A stretch of DNA of 5,649 nucleotides from an uncultured Alphaproteobacteria bacterium (GCA_913060845.1 CAJXVF010000198.1:1-5649), one strand, 5' to 3'. Counted from the first letter of the stretch, positions 1 through 5,649 are shown. The notes: generated from the sequence alone by a model not told the origin. Numbers and translations are program-made.

Positions 1-2010
1 CATCAGAGCGGCCGGATTGATCTCGACTTCCGTTTCAATCAGGCTCTGGCCGCTGCAGAAATCGGTGCCGTCGCCGTAGCGCGGACGCAGCGGATTGAAT
101 TGCTAGATCTGACTGCGACAAAGCTTAGCTCTGATTCCGGCAAAGGCACTTCCACGTTCTATCCCTACAATTGGAACAAAGCTGTCAAACGCCCCGTTCG
201 GGACGGCGACAGCATCATTCCCGGCTTTAAGACCGGCCAACATTTCGTCGTCTACGATACACCGAAGCTTGGTAGCATCGCCTACGAAGCAAAGCCAGGT
301 CGGATTAGCGCCTTCTTCCCCTATTTTACTGAATTCAAACGCAATGGCGACAAAGCCCGCTCGCGCATGGATGTGCGGCGTGGCGAACAGAAAGCTATGC
401 GGTTCTACATGGACATATCGCTTGCCCGCATCCAAGACAAACGCTTCGGCGCACCGGATCGACGCGGCATGCAGAATGCTGAGATTGCGCAATTTGTGCC
501 GAACCAATGGGCACCCGTAATCGGCTCCATCAGCCGTCGTGGCCTGATCCAAGACGCCCTTGGCAAGCATTGCGGCGGTGCCAGCAAAGCCCGCAAACGC
601 AGCTGCTTTGCGACAGATTCGGAAATGCGTGCATTCGCAGCCGCCATGCCGCGCGGCAATAGCATTGCAATCGCCCGGATCGCCCTGCCGCTCAGGGCTG
701 CAGCGCAAGCTATCCGGGATGGTGGAGCATCGCCTGACTATTATCTCTTCATGGGTGCTGTATCGACCCGGGACGGTGACGCGCGCCAGCTCTCAAACTT
801 GATGCTGACAGACTCTGCCGGGAAACAGCATCTGGCCCCGTATAGCCACAAATCCAAAGGCCATTGGCACCTTCTGGACATCACCAAGAAGACCGCCCGT
901 GACGTCTTCATCGCCCGCGCCGTTGAAGCGTTGAAGAACGGCTATGAGGGAATCTTCATGGATGGCGCGTTTCTTTGGAACATGCCGAACGGCCATGTCG
1001 GCGGCGATAATCCGAATGCTGTGATTTCCCATAACCACGCGCTGCACATTTTACTCCGGGATATGAAAGCCGCCATGCGCGCCGTAAATCCTCGTGCACG
1101 GCTTGGTCTACTGGCAAACCGCTACATGGAATACATGCACTACGCCGACTATGTAGTGCGCGAAGGTACATCCATCCGCTGGAACAATGTCCGTGCAGCG
1201 CCCCATCTCCGCGCAGTAGAATATGATCCGAGAGGGAAAGCACAGAAGGGTTGGCAGGCCCGCTATGGCCGCTTGGCCACAACGCCCGTGTTCTTTGCTT
1301 GCAAGGGACCGAGCCCAGTCTTAGTGCGCTCATGTCGCCAAAATATCGATGTGCCGCACGATGGGTTCTACTACGACAGTGGCGACTGGGACATTCACGA
1401 CAGCGAAATCGCAGGCGGGTTGGTTGACGCTATCTACCGCCAAGGCGGTGTTTACGTCACCCGTACGGATGGCAATAAGCCCCTGATCGGTGTCGGCGTA
1501 TCGCAGATTAAATTCGAGGAGCAAGCAGCGCGCATCTGGTTCTCCCGCGCTGCACCTTTGCTGCGTGTCAAGAATTGGCGGGCACTTAGTGAGGTCAGTC
1601 ATACTTACCAACTGGCCGCAAATGAAACCTATATCCCAGCTGATATGGACGGTGCCGGTGGATGGCGCTGGGCGGCGGAAGGGTTCGCTTATCTCAACCA
1701 GGACGCCTACATCGCCGGTGATTTCTACATTACAGCACCACCCGTTGTACCGGGCTCAGGCATCGCTCAGTTCCAGATTGCGGCCGCTCCAAGGGTTGAG
1801 GCAGCGCAAGAAACGCGGCGGGGGATCAAAGACAAACCCAGCGATACCCGGATGACTGTGTGGATCTACACACCGAACGGTTCAAACTACCGGCTTGAAG
1901 ATTTGGCAGGTCGGTCTACCCGCGCTCATTCCACCAAGAATGTTGGTGAATATAAGGTCGTGGAGATTGAAGCCGCCGACACCGTTGTTATGATCATCAG
2001 TGGGCTGTAG
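1..2010 (+). CDS. Putative glycoside-hydrolase-like TIM-barrel protein, 5' partial
   Basis: The frame is open from base 1 to the TAG at 2008-2010 (669 residues visible). The first in-frame start is a TTG at 100 with no convincing ribosome binding site, and the 33 codons before it also read like protein, so the true start probably lies left of the window. I do not recognise a named family with certainty. Residues about 295-390 resemble barrel glycosidases of the GH114/PelA or hypothetical-glycosyl-hydrolase type: a helix, then NGYEGIFMDGAF with Asp321 at a strand end, then a helix and RARLGLLANRY, then YVVREGTS with Glu388. A further acidic stretch, DGFYYDSGDWD, lies at 454-464. A strand-rich tail (about 590-669) may be a separate beta domain. 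The only cysteines are 191, 202, 434 and 445, in two CX10C pairs, which suggests disulfides and export; the signal peptide would be outside the window. The barrel call is inference; the substrate is unknown. Confidence 0.6.
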   Translation, partial: HQSGRIDLDFRFNQALAAAEIGAVAVARTQRIELLDLTATKLSSDSGKGTSTFYPYNWNKAVKRPVRDGDSIIPGFKTGQHFVVYDTPKLGSIAYEAKPGRISAFFPYFTEFKRNGDKARSRMDVRRGEQKAMRFYMDISLARIQDKRFGAPDRRGMQNAEIAQFVPNQWAPVIGSISRRGLIQDALGKHCGGASKARKRSCFATDSEMRAFAAAMPRGNSIAIARIALPLRAAAQAIRDGGASPDYYLFMGAVSTRDGDARQLSNLMLTDSAGKQHLAPYSHKSKGHWHLLDITKKTARDVFIARAVEALKNGYEGIFMDGAFLWNMPNGHVGGDNPNAVISHNHALHILLRDMKAAMRAVNPRARLGLLANRYMEYMHYADYVVREGTSIRWNNVRAAPHLRAVEYDPRGKAQKGWQARYGRLATTPVFFACKGPSPVLVRSCRQNIDVPHDGFYYDSGDWDIHDSEIAGGLVDAIYRQGGVYVTRTDGNKPLIGVGVSQIKFEEQAARIWFSRAAPLLRVKNWRALSEVSHTYQLAANETYIPADMDGAGGWRWAAEGFAYLNQDAYIAGDFYITAPPVVPGSGIAQFQIAAAPRVEAAQETRRGIKDKPSDTRMTVWIYTPNGSNYRLEDLAGRSTRAHSTKNVGEYKVVEIEAADTVVMIISGL

Positions 2011-2035
2011 GCGGGCACCAGACGGGTGTGCTAAA

Positions 2036-2052
2036 CGTGGCACCACGCTTTT
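2036..2052 (+). terminator. Weak candidate terminator or small palindrome after the barrel gene
   Basis: CGTGG-CA-CCACG is a perfect 12-base palindrome (2036-2047) followed by C and TTTT (2049-2052). It lies 25 bases after the stop codon of the upstream gene and 22 bases before the next start. As RNA, the two-base loop would open to a 4-bp stem with a GCAC tetraloop, which is short for an intrinsic terminator. It could instead be a protein-binding dyad in the leader of the Trm112-like gene, or chance. Confidence 0.25.
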
Positions 2053-2074
2053 CCGTAACGCAAGGTAGCCGCCA

Positions 2075-2272
2075 ATGAGCGCCGCCCCGGTCGACCCCAA
2101 ATTGCTGGACCTCCTCGTCTGCCCTGTGACCAAGGAAGCGCTGGAATATGACGCTGACGCGCAGGAGCTCATCAGCCGTGCGGCGGGCCTCGCATATCCT
2201 ATTTTGGATGGTATCCCTGTCATGTTGCCAGAAGACGCCCGACAGCTTGATGACACGCCGGAGGCCAACTGA
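2075..2272 (+). CDS. Trm112 family protein (UPF0434, YcaR-like)
   Basis: This is a 65-residue protein matching the UPF0434/Trm112 family in length and in pattern: [16 protein letters not shown] (10-25), the conserved QELISR (30-35), [14 protein letters not shown] (39-52) and EDAR (53-56). Eukaryotic and archaeal Trm112 is a small zinc-binding partner that activates several methyltransferases; the role of the bacterial single-domain form is less clear. Only Cys16 remains of the cysteines seen in E. coli YcaR: CPVC is CPVT here and LICK is LISR, so the classical zinc site cannot form. As far as I recall, this loss is common in alphaproteobacteria. The ATG is preceded by AAGG at 2062-2065, nine bases upstream. 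The stop is followed after 3 bases by the DUF971 start, so the two genes are almost certainly co-transcribed. Confidence 0.93.
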   Translation: MSAAPVDPKLLDLLVCPVTKEALEYDADAQELISRAAGLAYPILDGIPVMLPEDARQLDDTPEAN

Positions 2273-2275
2273 GCT

Positions 2276-2665
2276 ATGACGCGCAGCATGCAAGAAATAG
2301 ATGCGGCCCCGGCCCCGCAGCCAACTGAAATCCGCCTATCCCAAGACAAACGCACCCTAACCGTCGCATTCGATGACGGGCCGAAATACGTTTTGGCAGC
2401 GGAGATTTTGCGCGTCGAAAGCCCATCAGCCGAAGTGATGGGGCATGGCCCCGGCCAGAAGCAGATAGTACCGGGCAAGCGTGATGTAAAAATTCTAACG
2501 ATTGCGCCAAACGGCAATTACGCGATCCGGCTTGGCTTTGATGACGGCCACGGCACCGGTATTTTCTCCTGGCGCTATCTCCGATTTGTTGGCGAGAACC
2601 AGGAAGGCCTGATGGCGGACTATTTAGACGCCTTGGATGAACAAGGCCTCAGCCGCGACACATAG
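2276..2665 (+). CDS. DUF971 protein (gamma-butyrobetaine hydroxylase-like N-terminal domain)
   Basis: This is a 129-residue single-domain DUF971 protein. The family signature is clear: LRVESPSAEV (45-54), GHGPGQK (56-62), GNYAIRL (80-86) and FDDGHGTGIFSW (88-99), then a helix with YLDAL and a short SR tail. The domain is the N-terminal part of gamma-butyrobetaine and trimethyllysine hydroxylases, but here the catalytic Fe(II)/2-oxoglutarate domain is absent. Stand-alone members have been linked to iron-sulfur or cofactor biology, mostly by context; nothing here fixes the function. The histidine matching the zinc-site His of the full-length enzymes (DDGH) is kept, but the protein has no cysteine. 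The usual Asp after it (GHDTG) is Gly here. The ATG at 2276 has GGAG 12 bases upstream, inside the end of the Trm112-like gene, which suggests coupled translation. Met5 (2288) is a less likely start. Confidence 0.93.
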   Translation: MTRSMQEIDAAPAPQPTEIRLSQDKRTLTVAFDDGPKYVLAAEILRVESPSAEVMGHGPGQKQIVPGKRDVKILTIAPNGNYAIRLGFDDGHGTGIFSWRYLRFVGENQEGLMADYLDALDEQGLSRDT

Positions 2666-2710
2666 AGAGGGATGGGAGAGAGCAGAGCGTATCCGCCCGC
2701 CCTCTCCATC
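2665..2710. terminator. Weak imperfect hairpin between convergent genes
   Basis: The gap between the DUF971 stop and the FAH stop on the other strand holds complementary purine and pyrimidine tracts. GAGAGGG (2665-2671) pairs with CCCTCTC (2700-2706), or GATGG(G)AGAG (2671-2680) pairs with CTCTCCATC (2702-2710) with one bulge. Both need a loop of over 20 bases and neither strand has a U-run after the stem, so this is a poor intrinsic terminator. The convergent position is the main argument for it. Confidence 0.22.
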
Positions 2711-2719
2711 ACTTAGGCT

Positions 2720-3574
2720 CTATTCATGGATAACAGGGTTGGTCAGAACGCCAACCTGCTCGACCTCAACGTCAACCGAATCACCGGCGACAAGGAAACG
2801 CGGCGGTTTGCGCGCGTAGCCAACGCCTTCTGGCGTGCCGGTTGCGATGATGTCGCCAGCATGCAGCGTCATCACTTCGGTCAAGTGGTAGATCATTTTA
2901 GCGACCGGGAAGAGCAGATCACGGGTATTGGCGTTCTGCATAACTTCGCCAGATACGGTCGTCTTCAGCTGCAATTCCATGGCACCTGGGGAGACTTCAT
3001 CGGCCGTCACGATATCGGGGCCGAACCCGCCCGTGCCGTCATAGTTCTTGCCCATCGTCCACTGGCTCGCTTTGCGCTGATAGTCGCGCACGCTGCCATC
3101 ATTGAAGAGCGACCAGCCATAGACCATCGAAAGTGCGTCGGCTTCTGAAATATGGCGCCCCGTTTTGCCAATAACTAGTACCAACTCACCTTCAAAGTCG
3201 AACTTGTCAGATGCGTTCGGCACCACCAGCGGCTCACCATGGGCGACCAATGATGACGGGAAACGCACGAAAACTTCAGGATATGTCGGCGGGGCAGCAC
3301 CACCTTCAGCAGCATGGGCAGCGTAGTTTCGGCCAATGCAGAGGATCTTGCCGGGATTCGGGATCGGCGGCAGCAGTTTGACGTCTGCCATAGGCTTGCC
3401 AGCACCACCTTCAGCGGCCTTGGCGAGCGCAGCTTTCGCGGCGTCACCGCCTTTGATCACGCCGATCATGTCGCCACCGAATGCGGCGGCGGCGGCGGAT
3501 ACATCAATAATGGTATCGCCTTGGCGCACGCCGATTTTCTCGGCCCCGCCATCCTGGAATGTTACAAAACGCAT
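2720..3574 (-). CDS. Fumarylacetoacetate hydrolase (FAH) family enzyme
   Basis: This is a 284-residue FAH-superfamily protein with a small N-terminal domain (about 1-70) and the FAH fold (about 74-284). Visible active-site features are KILCIGRNYAAHAAE (76-90), with His87 and Glu90 matching the FAHD1 catalytic His-Glu dyad; the metal ligands Glu128 and Glu130 in FEGE and Asp159 in FNDG; Lys176 in TMGKNYDG; and GTPEGVG (246-252). Such enzymes hydrolyse or decarboxylate acylpyruvates or isomerise 2-hydroxyhepta-2,4-dienedioate, using Mg or Mn. The exact substrate cannot be read from sequence. The frame is open to an ATG at 3616, but I chose 3574: it has GAGGGGG at 3584-3590, nine bases upstream, and gives the usual MRFVTF beginning. 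It lies 93 bases after the GST gene on the same strand and may be co-transcribed. The stop is TAG at 2720-2722. Confidence 0.95.
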   Translation of the reverse strand: MRFVTFQDGGAEKIGVRQGDTIIDVSAAAAAFGGDMIGVIKGGDAAKAALAKAAEGGAGKPMADVKLLPPIPNPGKILCIGRNYAAHAAEGGAAPPTYPEVFVRFPSSLVAHGEPLVVPNASDKFDFEGELVLVIGKTGRHISEADALSMVYGWSLFNDGSVRDYQRKASQWTMGKNYDGTGGFGPDIVTADEVSPGAMELQLKTTVSGEVMQNANTRDLLFPVAKMIYHLTEVMTLHAGDIIATGTPEGVGYARKPPRFLVAGDSVDVEVEQVGVLTNPVIHE

Positions 3575-3583
3575 GGGCTTTTT

Positions 3584-3590
3584 CCCCCTC
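3584..3590 (-). promoter_or_regulatory. Ribosome binding site fixing the FAH start
   Basis: The minus strand reads GAGGGGG, nine bases before the ATG at 3574-3572. This favours the 284-residue form over the 14-codon longer frame, in which this purine tract would be coding. Confidence 0.7.
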
Positions 3591-3597
3591 AAAGTTA

Positions 3598-3613
3598 GAT
3601 CACTCAGATGATC
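3598..3613. repeat. Short inverted repeat upstream of the FAH gene
   Basis: GATCA (3598-3602) and TGATC (3609-3613) form perfect 5-base arms around a 6-base spacer, 23 bases before the FAH start and between the GST and FAH genes. It could be a small operator or a processing hairpin, but arms this short arise often by chance. No U-run follows, so it is not a convincing terminator for the GST gene. Confidence 0.25.
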
Positions 3614-3667
3614 CACACTTTCGCGCAGTTCACCTGAAAAGGCGAGAGGGAGATTGGTGTTGTTTGC

Positions 3668-4360
3668 TTAGAATTTCTGCTCCGACGCATCTTCGGGTGG
3701 GATCGCCCACGTCTCCTCAGCGCCGCGCGCGGCCCACCAGGAAACATCAGGATGCGCCAGTACTGCCTTCACATAAGCCGCAGAAACATCACTAAGCGGC
3801 AAGCCATAGGTTCGGCAACGGCTGACAGCGGGTGCAAAGAAACAATCCGCCAAGCTCCATTCGCCAAAGAGATACGGCCCGCCAGTACCAAACTTTGCGC
3901 GCGCATTGCTCCACGCCGCATCAAGGCGCGCCACATCACGGGCGACCTCTTCTGGCATCTGGATTGGATCGACCTTACCACGCATATCCATAGGGCAACG
4001 GTTACGGATGCCCATATATGAGGAGTGCATTTCAGCGGCCATGCTGCGCGCCATCGCCCGGGCTGCCTGGTCTTTCGGCCACATTGCGACGTCTGGGTTC
4101 ATTTCCGCCAGATATTCCGCGATCGCCAGACTGTCCCAAACAACAATATCGTTGTGAAACAGGCATGGCACGCGTTGGTTTGGACTGACAGCGGCGATGC
4201 TTTTTGCCGTGCCAGCCAGATCAAGCGAGATTATGTGTTCATCAAAATCGATACCGGCAAGACGGCAGGCCAGCCAGCCGCGAAGCGACCAGCTGGAGTA
4301 GTTGCGATTGCCGATATGCAGCAGAAATTCAGCCTTGCCAGAATGGACGCCCAGCCTCAT
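3668..4360 (-). CDS. Glutathione S-transferase family protein
   Basis: This cytosolic-type GST has 230 residues from the only available ATG. The N-terminal thioredoxin fold begins HIGNRNYSSWSLRGWLA (15-31), with the candidate catalytic Ser in NYSSWS. Then come the cis-proline motif RVPCL (63-67, Pro65) and WDSLAIAEYL (75-84), whose Asp76-Ser77 normally contacts the gamma-glutamyl group of glutathione. The helical C-terminal domain carries GEWSLADCFF (166-175), containing the Ser-x-x-Asp N-capping box. It is not a zeta-class maleylacetoacetate isomerase, because the SSCSxRVRIAL signature is missing, so its closeness to an FAH gene does not by itself show tyrosine breakdown. The start is doubtful. 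The ATG at 4360 lies within DUF1127, gives a 32-base overlap, has no good ribosome binding site, and adds about 12 residues before the first strand. A CTG at 4324-4322 has AAGG eight bases upstream and would give a family-like short N-terminus. Confidence 0.9.
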   Translation of the reverse strand: MRLGVHSGKAEFLLHIGNRNYSSWSLRGWLACRLAGIDFDEHIISLDLAGTAKSIAAVSPNQRVPCLFHNDIVVWDSLAIAEYLAEMNPDVAMWPKDQAARAMARSMAAEMHSSYMGIRNRCPMDMRGKVDPIQMPEEVARDVARLDAAWSNARAKFGTGGPYLFGEWSLADCFFAPAVSRCRTYGLPLSDVSAAYVKAVLAHPDVSWWAARGAEETWAIPPEDASEQKF

Positions 4361-4586
4361 CCGCCACTTGGGAGCGCGTTAGGCCAACGTCAGCAAGCAT
4401 GCGATCATCTGCCCGCTCCATCAAGGCGCGGAGTTCGGCACGGTTACGAAGGCGCGTTTTCCAAGCCCAAAGCGCGCTGACAGCCTTCTGCCCAATACGG
4501 ATGCCCGGACGCTTCGCAGTAACCTGCGTTGCAGCTGCTGGGCTTGCGGATGAAGATGGTCCACGGAATGAAAGCACGATAGACAT
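4329..4586 (-). CDS. DUF1127 small arginine-rich protein
   Basis: This 85-residue protein has a variable Ser/Ala-rich N-terminus (1-30) and a C-terminal DUF1127 segment (about 36-83). The segment is a basic helix, ALWAWKTRLRNRAELRALM, then the hallmark DDRMLADVGLTRSQVADEAGRPFW. DUF1127 proteins are abundant in alphaproteobacteria; characterised members affect RNA turnover (CcaF1 of Rhodobacter) or phosphate and carbon physiology (Agrobacterium), but this one cannot be assigned a role. The frame is open to an ATG at 4646, but the start at 4586 is preceded by a textbook AAGGAGG eight bases upstream. It is the first gene of a minus-strand set with GST and FAH, and is divergent from the LysR gene, an arrangement I recall as common in this group. 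The TGA at 4331-4329 lies inside the annotated GST frame, so translation of the two genes may be coupled. Confidence 0.92.
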   Translation of the reverse strand: MSIVLSFRGPSSSASPAAATQVTAKRPGIRIGQKAVSALWAWKTRLRNRAELRALMERADDRMLADVGLTRSQVADEAGRPFWQG

Positions 4587-4594
4587 GAGAAGCG

Positions 4595-4601
4595 CCTCCT
4601 T
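4595..4601 (-). promoter_or_regulatory. Strong ribosome binding site for DUF1127
   Basis: AAGGAGG on the minus strand lies eight bases before the ATG at 4586-4584. It is the best Shine-Dalgarno sequence in the window, consistent with high expression, and it rules out the 20-codon longer reading. Confidence 0.85.
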
Positions 4602-4618
4602 AAGGCTGATTGAGCATG

Positions 4619-4640
4619 CCAAGTAGGGAACCCTGCTTGG
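4619..4640. promoter_or_regulatory. 22-base dyad, candidate operator in the LysR/DUF1127 gap
   Basis: CCAAGTAGGG (4619-4628) and CCCTGCTTGG (4631-4640) are reverse complements at 9 of 10 positions, separated by AA. The size suits a dimeric regulator. It lies 32 bases before the DUF1127 start and touches a candidate -35 box for the LysR gene (4637-4642). It does not follow the T-N11-A LysR box in register, so the binding protein may not be the adjacent LysR. A role as a 5'-leader hairpin is possible but weaker, as the loop is only two bases. Confidence 0.5.
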
Positions 4641-4721
4641 AGACAATATTTAGCATTAGATATTATCCATGAAAAACGATATGTACTTATATCTTGATGT
4701 AGTTTTCCTTATGAGTAGAAC
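4637..4721. promoter_or_regulatory. AT-rich divergent promoter region
   Basis: This is the only clearly AT-rich stretch of the window and lies between divergent genes. For LysR (plus strand), TTGGAG (4637-4642) and TATTAT (4661-4666) are separated by 18 bases. For DUF1127 (minus strand), weak candidates are TTTTTC (complement of 4671-4676) and TAAATA (complement of 4647-4652), also 18 apart. ATTAG (4655-4659) is the reverse complement of the CTAAT core described for GcvA sites. GATAT (4678-4682) and ATATC (4689-4693) form a short inverted repeat. All these motifs are short; that a promoter lies here is likely, but the exact boxes are guesses. Confidence 0.5.
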
Positions 4722-5617
4722 ATGCGACTACCATCACTCACAGCTCTGCGCGCCTTCGAAGCCGCAGCCCGCCTCGGTTCCTTCAAGCGCGCAGCAGAGG
4801 AACTCTCCGTCACGCCTGCGGCCATCAGTCAACAGATTCGGGCGCTGGAGGATGACTTAGGCGAGGAATTATTCCGCCGTGCCGGGCGTAATTTGGCCCT
4901 GACAGATATCGGCTCCGCTTACGCGCCCGGTCTGGCTGACGGGTTCGCGCGCATCCTGGAGGCAACAGCGAACGCCCGTGCTGACATGCAGCCACGCTCC
5001 CGCTTACGCGTATCAATGCTGGGGTCATTCGCATTTGGCTGGCTAAACACGCGCCTACCAGACTTCCGCCGCCGCTACCCGGATATCGACATCCTGGTCG
5101 ACGCCAATCCCCGCAATGCCGATATCCGCAGGGGGGAGGCTGATATTGCAATCCGCTATGGGGTGGGTGCTGTGGTTGATGGCCTGCAATCAGAACCATT
5201 CTTGGAAGAAGACCTCTATCCCGTATGCAGCCCAGCTTTGGTCAATGGCCCCACGCCGCTCCGCCGGTTGAAGGATATTGCCGATCATCCGCTGATCCAT
5301 GATCTACTGAACCATCCGGGTGAGCCTTGGAATGCATGGGCACCTTGGTTCGCACTTGCCGGGATCGATCACCCCCCACCACCGGGGCCCAGCTACACCG
5401 AAACCATCCTGATCAACCAAGCCGCCATTCAAGGCCAGGGCATCGCGATTGGGCGGAGCGCGCTGGTCGATGACGCATTGACGCAAGGCCTGCTGGTGCG
5501 GCCATTCGAAATCGTCCGCCCGGCAGACTACGCCTACTGGATCATCATGACCCCAAGCACGGCAGAAACCCGCGCGGCAACGACTTTCCGCGACTGGCTG
5601 CTTGAAATGGCCGACGA
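4722..5617 (+). CDS. LysR-family transcriptional regulator (GcvA-like), 3' partial
   Basis: The first 298 residues of a LysR regulator are present. The ATG at 4722 is the first start after an in-frame TAG at 4716-4718. The winged-helix DNA-binding domain covers about 1-62: LPSLTALRAFEAAARLGSF, then the recognition helix region SVTPAAISQQIRALE (29-43) and LFRRAGRNLALTD (50-62). The effector-binding domain follows from about 92 and has GcvA-subfamily marks: ADIAIRYG, PWNAWAPWFALAGI, and AAIQGQGIAIGRSALVDD near the end. Family length is about 300, so probably only a few C-terminal residues are missing. Real sequence stops where the adapter begins at 5618; the frame stays open to 5649 but the last residues (CLLYTSDAAD) are adapter-encoded. 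It is divergent from DUF1127 and is a likely regulator of that gene set and of itself. The effector is unknown. Confidence 0.94.
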
Positions 5618-5649
5618 CTGTCTCTTATACACATCTGACGCTGCCGACG
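5618..5649. other. Nextera (Tn5) adapter contamination at contig end
   Basis: CTGTCTCTTATACACATCT (5618-5636) is the Tn5 mosaic end used in Nextera libraries. It is followed by GACGCTGCCGACG (5637-5649), the next bases of the read-1 adapter in reverse complement. All 32 bases match the adapter from memory. It is not a natural transposon end: no transposase or second end is present, and the sequence stops inside the adapter. Confidence 0.97.

Noticed and set aside
103..708. Long minus-strand open frame opposite the barrel gene
   Set aside because: Its composition is poor for a protein and it has no recognisable motif. The plus-strand frame is continuous for 669 codons with coherent barrel-like motifs.
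1882..2517. Minus-strand open frame of about 211 codons across the Trm112 and DUF971 genes
   Set aside because: It lies antisense to two well-recognised genes and its translation is rich in Ser, Arg and Ala without any family pattern, as expected of a shadow frame.
3295..3415. 16-base direct repeat (3295-3310 and 3400-3415) in the FAH gene
   Set aside because: The copies are in frame 105 bases apart and both encode Ala-Glu-Gly-Gly-Ala stretches. Alanine and glycine codon reuse explains it better than a mobile or regulatory repeat.
3575..3616. 14-codon N-terminal extension of the FAH gene to an ATG at 3616
   Set aside because: The GAGGGGG ribosome binding site for the ATG at 3574 would be coding in this reading, and family members begin near MRFVTF.
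2720..4360. Tyrosine-degradation pair (maleylacetoacetate isomerase plus fumarylacetoacetase)
   Set aside because: The GST lacks the zeta-class SSCSxRVRIAL signature, and the FAH protein is a 284-residue FAHD1-like form, far shorter than the roughly 420-residue true fumarylacetoacetase.
4587..4646. 20-codon N-terminal extension of DUF1127 to an ATG at 4646
   Set aside because: The internal ATG at 4586 has a perfect AAGGAGG at ideal spacing, and the extension would run through the 22-base dyad.
4711..4718. Tiny ATGAGTAG frame just before the LysR start as a leader peptide
   Set aside because: It encodes only Met-Glu-stop or overlaps the in-frame TAG, has no ribosome binding site, and gives nothing to distinguish it from chance.
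5618..5636. Tn5 mosaic end as a natural transposon boundary
   Set aside because: It continues directly into the Nextera read-1 adapter tail and the contig stops there. No transposase, target duplication or partner end is present.

Overview
The window looks like a complete short contig from a draft assembly of an alphaproteobacterium. The evidence is the mix of protein families: a cysteine-poor Trm112 (UPF0434) protein, a stand-alone DUF971 protein, a short arginine-rich DUF1127 protein and a GcvA-type LysR regulator. GC content is moderately high by eye, except for one AT-rich intergenic promoter region. Genus cannot be fixed from the sequence. The last 32 bases are Nextera transposase adapter, not genome, so the right edge is a library artefact. 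The first gene also runs off the left edge.

Layout. (1) 1-2010, plus strand: the 3' part of a large protein with a glycoside-hydrolase-like barrel pattern and exactly four cysteines in two equal CX10C loops. Its substrate is unknown. (2) 2075-2665, plus strand: a tight two-gene unit, Trm112-like then DUF971, separated by 3 bases. (3) 4586 down to 2720, minus strand: DUF1127, then a glutathione S-transferase overlapping it by 32 bases, then a fumarylacetoacetate-hydrolase-family enzyme 93 bases further on. (4) 4722-5617, plus strand: a LysR regulator, nearly complete but cut by the adapter. It is divergent from DUF1127 across a 135-base gap holding a 22-base near-perfect dyad (4619-4640) and AT-rich promoter-like sequence. 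No stretch over 300 bases lacks a gene. I saw no tRNA, rRNA, CRISPR array, insertion sequence or phage feature.

How it may work together. The plausible functional unit is the divergent LysR / DUF1127-GST-FAH cluster. LysR regulators often control the divergent neighbour and themselves from a shared promoter region, so the small-molecule enzymes (GST, FAH) may answer to this regulator; this is inference. The Trm112-DUF971 pair is housekeeping in character. I did not find a convincing new biological system. The items most worth a second look are the uncharacterised barrel protein, the 22-base dyad, the unclear GST start and the adapter contamination.
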